Shown one piece after another: positions 1-6,874 of a stretch of DNA of 64,000 nucleotides. The notes under the pieces were generated by a model that saw only the letters and a program-made list of their open reading frames with translations, was not told the DNA's origin and made no database searches. Source of the stretch: Frisingicoccus caecimuris (GTDB taxonomy: Bacteria; Bacillota; Clostridia; Lachnospirales; Lachnospiraceae); contig NZ_SLXA01000011.1 of the NCBI RefSeq assembly GCF_004340975.1, positions 1 through 64,000 on the forward strand. Direction: 5' to 3'. Position 1 is the first letter of the stretch, and the number at the start of each line of letters is the position of its first letter. The translations under genes and the position numbers were made by a program.

Positions 1-55
1 GTAGAGCACTCGGCTGTTAACCGAGTTGTTGCAGGTTCGAGCCCCGCTCGGGGAG
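1..55 (+). tRNA. tRNA-Asn (GTT), 5' end cut off by the window
   Basis: The anticodon arm with GTT in the loop, the T arm (TTCGAGC loop) and the 3' acceptor strand TCGGGGA plus discriminator G are visible. The 5' acceptor strand and part of the D arm lie outside the window. No CCA is encoded. A terminator follows directly. Confidence 0.93.
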
Positions 56-60
56 CTGTA

Positions 61-97
61 AACAGGTTATTCATTATTGAATAGCCTGTTTTTTTCG
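61..97 (+). terminator. Rho-independent terminator after tRNA-Asn
   Basis: Inverted repeat AACAGGTTATTCA / TGAATAGCCTGTT with a TTAT loop, followed by a run of seven T. It ends the transcript carrying tRNA-Asn. Confidence 0.85.
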
Positions 98-214
98 ATG
101 AGACATATAACAATAATTCCTATGGGAAAAGAAATTGTATTTGCTTTCCGGGGTAGCATGAGCCATATCTTTGATAAAAAATGAAAAAAATTGCGAAAAA
201 ATGAAAAAAATATC

Positions 215-243
215 TTGCCAAATTTTTTAAGATATGGTATGAT
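215..243 (+). promoter_or_regulatory. Sigma-A promoter for tRNA-Glu-Thr-Met
   Basis: TTGCCA (215-220), 17-nt spacer, TATGAT (238-243) with an extended TG one base upstream of the -10. It lies 12 nt before tRNA-Glu. Confidence 0.75.
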
Positions 244-255
244 ATTTTTTGTTGA

Positions 256-327
256 GGCTCCATGGTCAAGCGGTTAAGACACCGCCCTTTCACGGCGGTA
301 ACAGGGGTTCAAATCCCCTTGGAGTCA
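256..327 (+). tRNA. tRNA-Glu (TTC)
   Basis: Complete 72-nt cloverleaf: acceptor strands GGCTCCA/TGGAGTC, anticodon loop with TTC, T loop TTCAAAT, discriminator A. No CCA is encoded. First gene of a three-tRNA group. Confidence 0.96.
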
Positions 328-333
328 TTACAA

Positions 334-406
334 GCCGATGTGGCTCAATTGGCAGAGCAGCTGATTTGTAATCAGCAGGTTATCGGTTCGAGTCCGATCA
401 TCGGCT
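334..406 (+). tRNA. tRNA-Thr (TGT)
   Basis: Acceptor strands GCCGATG/CATCGGC pair fully; the anticodon stem CTGAT/ATCAG encloses TGT. Six nucleotides after tRNA-Glu, so probably co-transcribed. Confidence 0.96.
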
Positions 407-415
407 ATTTTGTAT

Positions 416-489
416 GGACCTTTAGCTCAGTTGGTTAGAGCAACCGGCTCATAACCGGTCGGTCCTGGGTTCGAGTCCCCGAAGGTCCA
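416..489 (+). tRNA. tRNA-Met (CAT), elongator type
   Basis: Acceptor strands GGACCTT/AAGGTCC, anticodon CAT in a CCGG/CCGG-stemmed arm, discriminator A. The first acceptor pair is a normal G-C, unlike the mismatched C1-A72 of initiator tRNA, so elongator Met is the best reading. A lysidine-modified Ile tRNA with CAT cannot be excluded by eye. Confidence 0.88.
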
Positions 490-537
490 CTCAGGAAAAA
501 AGCAAGGCCTGTAAAGTTTAAAGTTGTAAAATTAAGA

Positions 538-566
538 TTGATATATTGAATCAGAAATGATATAAT
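538..566 (+). promoter_or_regulatory. Sigma-A promoter for tRNA-Val-Leu
   Basis: TTGATA (538-543), 17-nt spacer, perfect TATAAT (561-566), 10 nt before tRNA-Val. Confidence 0.85.
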
Positions 567-576
567 ATATGCATAT

Positions 577-649
577 GGGATCTTAGCTCAGCTGGGAGAG
601 CATCTGCCTTACAAGCAGAGGGTCACAGGTTCGAGCCCTGTAGGTCCCA
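577..649 (+). tRNA. tRNA-Val (TAC)
   Basis: Acceptor strands GGGATCT/AGGTCCC (one G-T pair), anticodon stem CTGCC/AGCAG region with TAC in the loop, T loop TTCGAGC, discriminator A. Confidence 0.96.
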
Positions 650-656
650 TTTTTAT

Positions 657-742
657 GCCGGCGTGGCGGAACTGGCAGACGCACAGGACTTAAAATCCTG
701 CGATCCTAACCGATCGTACCGGTTCGATTCCGGTCGCCGGCA
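657..742 (+). tRNA. tRNA-Leu (TAA)
   Basis: 86-nt class II tRNA with a long variable arm (CGATCCTAACCGATCG region), acceptor strands GCCGGCG/CGCCGGC, anticodon TAA, discriminator A. Confidence 0.96.
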
Positions 743-750
743 TTTACCAG

Positions 751-790
751 AAAAAGAGAAACGTTGCAAATTTAACGTTTCTCTTTTTTT
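751..790 (+). terminator. Terminator after tRNA-Leu
   Basis: AGAGAAACGTT / AACGTTTCTCT stem with a GCAAATTT loop and a seven-T tail. Confidence 0.88.
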
Positions 791-892
791 GTGCGATAAG
801 CCCGGAAAGTGGATGTAATATGTGTTTATACAGACTGTTTATTATTAAAATCTTACAAAATGCTGTCAAATGAAAAATTGACAAAAAAAGAA

Positions 893-921
893 TGGGATTT
901 TTTCTGTATATATGGTAAACT
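893..921 (+). promoter_or_regulatory. Possible extended -10 promoter of the surface-protein gene
   Basis: TGGTAAACT (913-921) is an extended -10 element about 50 nt before the start codon; the matching -35 (TGGGAT, 893-898) is poor. A TTGACA at 878-883 looks better but has no -10 at the right distance. Confidence 0.4.
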
Positions 922-971
922 ATAGGTATTAAAGAAAAAGGAAATATATATATTGGAGAGAGGTGACAGGT

Positions 972-2912
972 ATGGAAAAAAGAAAATCCAGATTATTTGT
1001 GGTGCTGTTAATGGCGGTCTTTATGATGACTTCTGTTTTTTCAGTACCGTCGAACGTTTACGCACTTGAAGAGACGAAAAAGGTCAATATTGAGACTGAG
1101 TCAAAGACAGAAGACAGTATTACTCTGAAGGTGGAAGAAGGGTATGAGTACGCGATTCAGATAGTGAAAGAGGATAAACCGGACTGGAAGTGGGCAGAAG
1201 CTTCTCAGTATATCGAGGATCAGAATACACATAAAATAGTAAAAGTGACATTTTCTGGGTTAGAAGCAAACCGGGAGTATGTTTTTGGAAAGCGTGAAAA
1301 AGGAAATGAGAAGGGTGAAGTACTTACCGAGACGATTAAAACAGAAATGGTAAAGACAGAAACTTCCGCGCCAAAGACGACGGAGAGCACGACAGAGACA
1401 ACCACTAAGTTGACGGAACCGGCAACAGAGTCTACGGAGCCAGCCATAGAATCCGAAGAATCAACTACAAAAACTACAGAGCCGGCTTCTGAGTCAAAGG
1501 ATGAAGCAAAGACTCCGGAAGAAACGGAACCGGCATTAAACACGGAGAAACCGATAAAAGCTCCGCCGAAGAATGCACCGGACGATCAGAAGATGACGTT
1601 GCCAGCGGAATCTAAAGAGTCCGAGTCAAAAGAATCCAAATCAAAAGAATCTGAGTCAAAAGAATCCGAATCAAAGGAATCTAAAGAGTCTGAGTCAAAG
1701 AAGGAAACAGAGGCGCCTCAGTTAGAAACGGCGGCAGAAGCACCGGTCAAACCGGAGGTGGAATCCCGGACAGATACAGAAGTTCGTTTAAAGGTTGTTG
1801 AAGGTCAGGAATATGCTTTGTTGAGTGAAGGCAAAGCCGGGACCTGGAATGATACCGGAGTGTTCAGTAATTTGAAGCCGGATACGGAATATAGTTTTGT
1901 AACCCGGATGAAATACGATCCGTCAAAGGCACAGGAGAGTGTGATGAGTGAAGCGGCGGCAGTGCGCACCAAAACACCTGCGGCAGCGGCGCCTGGGGCT
2001 CCCGGAATTGCCAGACGGACAGAAACTTCGATCAGTCTTGCCCCGTTAGAGAACGGCGAGTATGGAATCAGCGAGACAGGGGATAATTTCGTATGGCAGG
2101 CGAGTCCGGAATTTACAGAGCTGAAAGCCGGTACAGAATACCAGTTTAAAACACGAATCAAGTATGATCCGGAGACTGGAATGGAAAGCGTTGCCAGTGA
2201 CAGTATCATGTATCAGACGCTTGTTCCGTTCGAGGGTTCCAGGGTTACAGGCGTGGCAATGGATGGTTCCTATGTTTCCGGCACAAAATTAACAGCAACG
2301 GCCGTTGGTAACGGTATGGACAATGTGAATCCTGTAGAAGGAGACAGCCGATGGATACCTCGTACATGGAATTGGGGTCAGAAAGCATTCAATTCATGGA
2401 AAGATAACTATACCATACCATTTACGCTGGTTGAGGTCGGAAATTATCGGCTGAGTGTGGACTTTGAGAGGGAAGACTATACGGGCGGAGCCTGGAAAGC
2501 TTCAGGTGAAGTTAAAGCCTATACGATTCCATTTAAAGTAACGGCAGCACCGGTGACACAGTATACGATCACAGCCACATCCAATGGCAATGGAATGATT
2601 AATCCTCAGGGAAATATTACGGCAGAACAGGGTAAAGATTATACATTCACCTTTACACCATATAATGGTTATAAAGTATCCAAAGTCTATGTGGACGGAT
2701 ATGAAGTAAAGGCTGAGAATAATCAATACACCTTTAAGGCAGTGAATGCAAATCATACGGTTTCCGTAACCTTTGAGCAGGCCAGAAAGATTGATTCTCC
2801 GAAGACAGGAGATAGTGTGAATGTAACAGTAGTTCTTGCAGTGCTGATTATTTCAGTGTTGGTACTGGCAGGAATCTTTGTGTACAGTCGAAATAAGAAG
2901 AAAAATGATTAA
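972..2912 (+). CDS. SPKTG-anchored surface protein with Ser/Glu/Lys-rich linker and C-terminal InlB-like repeat
   Basis: A 646-residue secreted wall protein of unknown ligand. The N-terminus is a signal peptide (KRK, then a hydrophobic stretch to about residue 32 ending YALEE). Short all-beta modules of a shared type recur (Y-A-I-Q near residue 55, Y-A-L-L near 275, Y-G-I-S near 355), each followed by an F-x-x-L-K-x-x-T-E-Y-x-F motif. They are separated by a Thr/Glu/Pro-rich and a Ser-Lys-Glu repeat linker (about residues 120-255). Around residues 535-600 lies a module like the InlB/Listeria-Bacteroides repeat (NGNGMINPQG, then YKVSKVYVDG). The C-terminus has SPKTGD (609-614), a membrane helix and a Lys/Asn tail, the layout of a sortase substrate. 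ATG 972 is chosen over GTG 963 because AGGTG lies 6 nt upstream. No sortase is encoded in the window. Probably an adhesin or matrix protein; the ligand is unknown. Confidence 0.82.
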   Translation: MEKRKSRLFVVLLMAVFMMTSVFSVPSNVYALEETKKVNIETESKTEDSITLKVEEGYEYAIQIVKEDKPDWKWAEASQYIEDQNTHKIVKVTFSGLEANREYVFGKREKGNEKGEVLTETIKTEMVKTETSAPKTTESTTETTTKLTEPATESTEPAIESEESTTKTTEPASESKDEAKTPEETEPALNTEKPIKAPPKNAPDDQKMTLPAESKESESKESKSKESESKESESKESKESESKKETEAPQLETAAEAPVKPEVESRTDTEVRLKVVEGQEYALLSEGKAGTWNDTGVFSNLKPDTEYSFVTRMKYDPSKAQESVMSEAAAVRTKTPAAAAPGAPGIARRTETSISLAPLENGEYGISETGDNFVWQASPEFTELKAGTEYQFKTRIKYDPETGMESVASDSIMYQTLVPFEGSRVTGVAMDGSYVSGTKLTATAVGNGMDNVNPVEGDSRWIPRTWNWGQKAFNSWKDNYTIPFTLVEVGNYRLSVDFEREDYTGGAWKASGEVKAYTIPFKVTAAPVTQYTITATSNGNGMINPQGNITAEQGKDYTFTFTPYNGYKVSKVYVDGYEVKAENNQYTFKAVNANHTVSVTFEQARKIDSPKTGDSVNVTVVLAVLIISVLVLAGIFVYSRNKKKND

Positions 2913-2921
2913 ATAATATAG

Positions 2922-2974
2922 AAAAGCTTGTTCAGAGTGCTTATTATAAGTCTCTGAACAAGCTTTTCCTTTTA
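2922..2974 (+). terminator. Terminator after the surface-protein gene
   Basis: A 16-bp perfect inverted repeat (AAAAGCTTGTTCAGAG and its complement at 2952-2967) with a 14-nt loop, followed by a T-rich tail. Confidence 0.85.
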
Positions 2975-3036
2975 TCCGTTAGCTGTACCAATGTTGAAAT
3001 AAGTCTTAAACTTAACTAAAAAAAATAAAATAGTAC

Positions 3037-3065
3037 TTGACAATAGTAAGAAACCATTGTAGAAT
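3037..3065 (+). promoter_or_regulatory. Sigma-A promoter of tRNA-Arg
   Basis: Perfect TTGACA (3037-3042), 17-nt spacer, TAGAAT (3060-3065), 20 nt before the tRNA. Confidence 0.88.
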
Positions 3066-3085
3066 AATTACTGTTGTTAAGACAT

Positions 3086-3159
3086 GTGCGTTTAGCTCAG
3101 CTGGATAGAGCGTTTGGCTACGGACCAAAAGGTCGGGGGTTCGAATCCTCTAACGCACG
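3086..3159 (+). tRNA. tRNA-Arg (ACG)
   Basis: 74 nt; acceptor strands GTGCGTT/AACGCAC, anticodon ACG (read as ICG after deamination), T loop TTCGAAT, discriminator G. Monocistronic with its own promoter and terminator. Confidence 0.96.
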
Positions 3160-3163
3160 GCAG

Positions 3164-3199
3164 AGTCCTTGTAAAGTACGATTTACAAGGACTTTTTTC
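3164..3199 (+). terminator. Terminator after tRNA-Arg
   Basis: 12-bp perfect stem AGTCCTTGTAAA / TTTACAAGGACT followed by six T. The -35 box of the next promoter begins at the end of this T-tract. Confidence 0.9.
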
Positions 3200-3228
3200 T
3201 TGACTTTATATAGCCAAACGTGTATACT
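3200..3228 (+). promoter_or_regulatory. Sigma-A promoter of the Mn2+ riboswitch-ATPase transcript
   Basis: TTGACT (3200-3205), 17-nt spacer, TATACT (3223-3228). Transcription would start near 3235, just before the aptamer. Confidence 0.82.
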
Positions 3229-3244
3229 TGATAAAAAATTGTTG

Positions 3245-3345
3245 TAAGACGTTGGCCTGGAGAAGGCTTTCATTAAAAGGGAGTAGTTGAAATACACTGT
3301 CAACAATCGCGGCCCTTTGGGGGTCTGGTGGTGTATACCATATAT
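3245..3345 (+). promoter_or_regulatory. yybP-ykoY (Mn2+) riboswitch aptamer
   Basis: The two conserved loop strands of the class are present: AAAAGGGAGTAG (from 3275) and GGCCCTTTGGGGGTCTGG (3311-3328), joined by a GTCAACA helix strand. This family senses Mn2+ and commonly controls cation exporters, including P-type ATPases. Here it lies between a good promoter and a terminator hairpin, directly before a cation ATPase gene. Known members turn expression on when Mn2+ binds; the same logic is inferred here. Confidence 0.9.
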
Positions 3346-3357
3346 ATGAATGGTTAC

Positions 3358-3429
3358 GAGACTTTTGATGTATCTATTTGAGAAAAGATGGGAAATCTAA
3401 ATAGATACATTGAAAGTCTCTTCTTTTTT
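3358..3429 (+). terminator. Riboswitch expression-platform terminator
   Basis: A 22-bp stem (arms 3358-3379 and 3399-3420, two wobble pairs) followed by TTCTTTTTT. It lies between the aptamer and the ATPase start codon, as expected for a transcription-attenuating platform. Confidence 0.85.
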
Positions 3430-3481
3430 CGCAAAGTTACACAGTAAGCGGAAATGTTTGGCCCATGAAGGAGGAATCAGT

Positions 3482-6079
3482 ATGAGGACATGGTATCAAC
3501 GGACAGAAGAAGATATTTTAGCAAATCTTCATGTGACAAAAGACGGACATACATCGAAGGCAGCAGCGGAGCTTCTCGAAACAAAGGGAGAAAATGTACT
3601 GGAAGGAGGCAAGAAGAAAAGTACTCTTCAAGTGTTTATATCTCAGTTTGCGGATTTGCTGGTCATAATACTGATCGTTGCCGCAGTTATTTCTGCTTTT
3701 ACCGGAAGTGAAGAGAGCACGATCGTTATCATAGCTGTCATAATTTTAAATGCAATTTTGGGAACAGTTCAGCATAAGAAGGCAGAGAAATCTTTGGATA
3801 GTCTCAAATCCCTGTCTTCGCCGTCGGCCAAGGTCATTCGTGACGGACAGAAAATGGAGATTGACTCAAAGTATGTAGTGCCGGGGGATATTTTGCTTTT
3901 GGAAGCCGGTGATCTGGTAGTGGCTGATGGAAGAGTTTTAAACAGTTATTCTCTCCAGGTGAATGAAAGTTCGCTGACCGGCGAATCCACCAGCGTGGAT
4001 AAATCAGAAGGTGTCCTTGATGAGGAAGTGCCGCTGGCTGAACGGTCGAACATGGTTTATTCCAGTAGTCTGGTGACCTATGGGCGCGGTGTTGTCGTCG
4101 TAACGGGAACAGGGATGGATACGGAAATCGGTAAGATTGCCAGTCTCATGAATGCGACGAGGGAGAAAAAGACGCCGCTGCAGGTCAGTCTGGACCAGTT
4201 CAGCAGCAAACTTGCTATGGTCATCATGGTCATCTGTGTCATTGTATTTGCGTTAAGTTTATATCGTCAGATGCCGGTATTGGATGCGATGATGTTTGCT
4301 GTGGCTTTGGCGGTGGCTGCCATACCGGAAGCCTTAAGTTCTATAGTGACCATTGTGCAGGCCATGGGGACACAGAAAATGGCGAAGGAGCATGCGATTA
4401 TCAAAGAACTGAAAGCCGTGGAAAGCCTGGGATGTGTATCGGTCATCTGCTCGGATAAGACGGGAACACTGACTCAGAATAAAATGACGGTCCAAAATAT
4501 TTATATTGATGGCAAGGTGATTGAACCTGAGGAATTGGATTTAAAAAATCAATTGCACCGGTATTTACTTTATGACGCGATACTTACCAATGATTCGACC
4601 ATTGTTGACGGCAAGGGTATCGGGGACCCGACGGAATATTCCCTGGTGGAAATGGTCCGTAAAATTCATTTACCTGACAGGGTCATCCGGGACATGATGC
4701 CGCGTCTGGAGGAGATTCCTTTTGATTCGGACCGGAAGCTGATGACGACAAAATATCGGCTTCATGGAGTACCGACGCTGCTGACCAAGGGTGCTTTGGA
4801 TGTGCTTTTAGACCGGACAACACGAATTCGGACCTCGGAAGGTGTCCGGGAGATGACAGAGGCGGACCGGGAGACTATATTAAATCAGAATCTGAATTTT
4901 TCAGAAAATGGTCTCCGTGTTCTGGCTTTTGCTTACCGGGAAGCAGAAGAAAATGAAACGCTCTCTCTGGATTCCGAAGATAACTATATTTTCCTTGGAT
5001 TGATTTCCATGATTGATCCGCCGAGGGAAGAATCGGCAGCAGCCGTTGCCGATGCAAAGCGGGCGGGTATTCGGCCAATTATGATTACAGGGGATCATAA
5101 GATTACGGCGACGGCCATTGCACGGCAGATTGGCATTTTTGAAGATGGCGATATGGCAGTGACCGGAACAGAGCTGGATGCCATGCCGGATGGAGAACTG
5201 GATGAGAAAATTTCTAAGATATCGGTTTATGCCCGGGTATCGCCGGAAAATAAAATACGGATCGTTGATGCATGGCAGCGCCGGGGACATGTGGTTTCTA
5301 TGACGGGAGACGGTGTGAATGATGCCCCGGCATTAAAGAAAGCCGATATTGGTGTGGCTATGGGAATCACAGGGACCGAAGTATCGAAGGATGCGGCATC
5401 TATGATTTTGACGGATGATAATTTTGCAACAATCATCAAAGCGGTGGCCAACGGACGAAATGTCTATCGAAACATAAAAAATGCCATTCAGTTTTTGCTT
5501 TCTGGAAATATGGCGGGAATTTTAAGTGTGCTGTATACGTCTGTCATGGCCCTTCCGATGCCCTTTGCTCCGGTACATCTACTCTTTATCAACCTTCTGA
5601 CCGATTCTCTTCCGGCCATTGCTATTGGCATGGAACCGGCCGAGAGGGATTTGCTGTCGGAAAAGCCGAGAGACCCGAAAGAGGGAATCCTTACAAAGAA
5701 GTTTATGACAGATATATTCGTCCAGGGGGCGCTGATCGCCGCTGTAACGATGGCTGCTTTTTATATGGGATTGAACAAGGGCGGTTCGGCGCTGGCCAGT
5801 ACGATGGCCTTTGCAACACTGACGGCAGCCCGACTCTTTCATGGATTTAACTGTCGGAGCAAACATTCAATTTTTAAAATTGGATTTTCTGGAAACTGGT
5901 ACAGTCTCGCTGCATTTGCGGCAGGTATGGTATTCCTGAATCTTGTACTGTTTGTGCCCGTATTAAAACGTCTCTTCCTCGTATCATCATTGACATCAGG
6001 CCAGTACGGAGCGATTTATCTTCTGGCGGTTATTCCGACCATTCTTATTCAATGTGTGAAAATGATTCGGGAACATTAA
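3482..6079 (+). CDS. P-type cation-transporting ATPase (P2/Ca2+-type), Mn2+-riboswitch controlled
   Basis: An 865-residue integral membrane pump that exports a divalent cation using ATP. Visible are an N-terminal cation-ATPase domain, the TGES actuator motif (SLTGESTSVD), the PEAL motif of helix 4 (AIPEALSSIV), the phosphorylation motif CSDKTGTLT with Asp325, the nucleotide-binding KGA motif and the hinge MTGDGVNDAPALKKADIG. C-terminal helices complete the ten-helix P2 fold. PEAL in helix 4 fits Ca2+/Mn2+ rather than heavy-metal (CPC) pumps. ATG 3482 is preceded by AGGAGG, and the riboswitch terminator precludes the earlier in-frame ATG at 3410. The upstream Mn2+ riboswitch makes Mn2+ efflux the most likely role; Ca2+ transport is the alternative. 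Confidence 0.93.
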   Translation: MRTWYQRTEEDILANLHVTKDGHTSKAAAELLETKGENVLEGGKKKSTLQVFISQFADLLVIILIVAAVISAFTGSEESTIVIIAVIILNAILGTVQHKKAEKSLDSLKSLSSPSAKVIRDGQKMEIDSKYVVPGDILLLEAGDLVVADGRVLNSYSLQVNESSLTGESTSVDKSEGVLDEEVPLAERSNMVYSSSLVTYGRGVVVVTGTGMDTEIGKIASLMNATREKKTPLQVSLDQFSSKLAMVIMVICVIVFALSLYRQMPVLDAMMFAVALAVAAIPEALSSIVTIVQAMGTQKMAKEHAIIKELKAVESLGCVSVICSDKTGTLTQNKMTVQNIYIDGKVIEPEELDLKNQLHRYLLYDAILTNDSTIVDGKGIGDPTEYSLVEMVRKIHLPDRVIRDMMPRLEEIPFDSDRKLMTTKYRLHGVPTLLTKGALDVLLDRTTRIRTSEGVREMTEADRETILNQNLNFSENGLRVLAFAYREAEENETLSLDSEDNYIFLGLISMIDPPREESAAAVADAKRAGIRPIMITGDHKITATAIARQIGIFEDGDMAVTGTELDAMPDGELDEKISKISVYARVSPENKIRIVDAWQRRGHVVSMTGDGVNDAPALKKADIGVAMGITGTEVSKDAASMILTDDNFATIIKAVANGRNVYRNIKNAIQFLLSGNMAGILSVLYTSVMALPMPFAPVHLLFINLLTDSLPAIAIGMEPAERDLLSEKPRDPKEGILTKKFMTDIFVQGALIAAVTMAAFYMGLNKGGSALASTMAFATLTAARLFHGFNCRSKHSIFKIGFSGNWYSLAAFAAGMVFLNLVLFVPVLKRLFLVSSLTSGQYGAIYLLAVIPTILIQCVKMIREH

Positions 6080-6097
6080 AAATATTTTGTGTATATT

Positions 6098-6139
6098 GCG
6101 CCTTTGCAAAGCTATATGCTTTGTAGAGGCGTTTTTTTT
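6098..6139 (+). terminator. Terminator after the P-type ATPase gene
   Basis: GCGCCTTTGCAAAGC paired with GCTTTGTAGAGGCG, then eight T. Confidence 0.88.
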
Positions 6140-6197
6140 GAGAAATTTTATCAATCCAGGGTATAGACAAATCAGAGAAAGTAGTGTATCCTTCGAG

Positions 6198-6227
6198 TTA
6201 GTTAAAACTAATGATGGCTGGAGCTAA
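6198..6227 (+). promoter_or_regulatory. Two DtxR-type (Feo-box) operators before the DUF3793 fragment
   Basis: TTAGTTAAAACTAA (6198-6211) is a perfect TTAG-N6-CTAA palindrome. Three bases on, ATGGCTGGAGCTAA (6214-6227) matches the feoA promoter operator at 12782-12795 in 11 of 14 positions. The shared motif suggests control by the repressor encoded at 12284-12673. Confidence 0.65.
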
Positions 6228-6247
6228 TTAGTAAGGGAGACAAAGGA

Positions 6248-6457
6248 ATGTTGACATGGTGGCGGCATCAGTCTTTAGAGGTGAAAATTGCAGGACAATG
6301 CGCGCCGGTGTTGGCGGGGGTGAAACCGTCCAATATGCTGGTTCTTGAAAACAAACATATTAGAGACGTTGTCCGGACTTTGGAAGGAACCGGATTATCC
6401 TGGCGGATTGTATATCTATTCGGGCATGCCACCATATTTTTTAAATGTCATATTTGA
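6248..6457 (+). pseudogene. Truncated DUF3793-like gene
   Basis: A 69-residue ORF whose start (QCAPVLAGVKPSNMLVL) resembles the beginning of DUF3793 proteins, which are normally much longer and are often found with iron-uptake and flavodoxin genes. The similarity continues to about LSWRIVY and then ends in unrelated residues, so a frameshift or 3' deletion is likely. Reading continues in the +1 frame for a short distance (MPPYFLNVIFEFKGIN) and then stops. AAGGGAG lies 8 nt before the ATG. The Feo-box pair upstream suggests that the intact ancestor was iron-regulated. A genuine small protein cannot be excluded. Confidence 0.5.
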
Positions 6458-6484
6458 ATTCAAAGGCATAAACTGATGGACAAA

Positions 6485-6533
6485 GAGAGCGTCCCAAAAG
6501 TCACGAAATAACTTTTGGGACGCTCTCTTCTTT
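6485..6533 (+). terminator. Strong terminator with 17-bp perfect stem
   Basis: GAGAGCGTCCCAAAAGT and its exact complement (6511-6527) around a 9-nt loop, followed by TTCTTT. It ends the transcript of the DUF3793 fragment and may work in both directions. Confidence 0.8.
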
Positions 6534-6538
6534 GCACA

Positions 6539-6577
6539 AAAAAATAGAGAACGGTTGTCACGCCGTTGTCTATTTTT
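6539..6577 (+). terminator. Second hairpin of terminator type
   Basis: AAAATAGAGAACGG pairs with CCGTTGTCTATTTT around TTGTCACG, with T residues at its end. It lies directly after the previous terminator. Confidence 0.55.
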
Positions 6578-6692
6578 GTCTCATTTGAAGATGATACAAT
6601 GGATTAACTACAATTACCACGAGCTTTTGAAGTTTTGTACCGGGAAACTTTTTGAGGTGGTTGTATAGGTAAAAGTGCGGAGATCAAAACAG

Positions 6693-6842
6693 GAAAAAGT
6701 AGGAAATATCGGGCGTTCACTTTACATACATTTTGTGCGTTTTTACCTGTTTTATAACCTGTTTTTTATACAAATCAGTGTAAAAATAGATTCAACGATA
6801 TGATAACACATACGAACGAAAAAGTCTGAAATATCGGGCGTT
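6693..6842 (+). repeat. 25-bp direct repeat upstream of the giant adhesin
   Basis: GAAAAAGT, two variable bases, then GAAATATCGGGCGTT occurs at 6693-6717 and again at 6818-6842, 125 bp apart and in the same orientation. The second copy ends two bases before a TATAAT (6845-6850) and occupies the -35 region, which has no sigma-A -35 match. The spacing (about 12 helical turns) and position suggest binding sites for an activator or a phase-aligned regulator. No protein is assigned. Confidence 0.6.
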
Positions 6843-6844
6843 GA

Positions 6845-6850
6845 TATAAT
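6845..6850 (+). promoter_or_regulatory. -10 element of the giant adhesin gene
   Basis: Perfect TATAAT 25 nt before the start codon, with no recognisable -35; the direct-repeat copy sits there instead. This suggests an activator-dependent promoter. Confidence 0.55.
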
Positions 6851-6874
6851 TAATGAGAAATGAGGGTGTTATGA

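Noticed and set aside
878-883. TTGACA as the -35 of the first surface-protein gene
   Set aside because: The 17-nt position downstream (901-906, TTTCTG) is not a -10; the extended -10 at 913-921 is the better candidate.
1615-1700. Ser-Lys-Glu codon repeats as a possible CRISPR or satellite array
   Set aside because: The units are short coding repeats in a wall-protein linker without spacers.
6826-6842. Sigma-D-type -10 on the minus strand (CCCGATAT within the direct repeat)
   Set aside because: No TAAA -35 at the required distance, and no motility gene is nearby.
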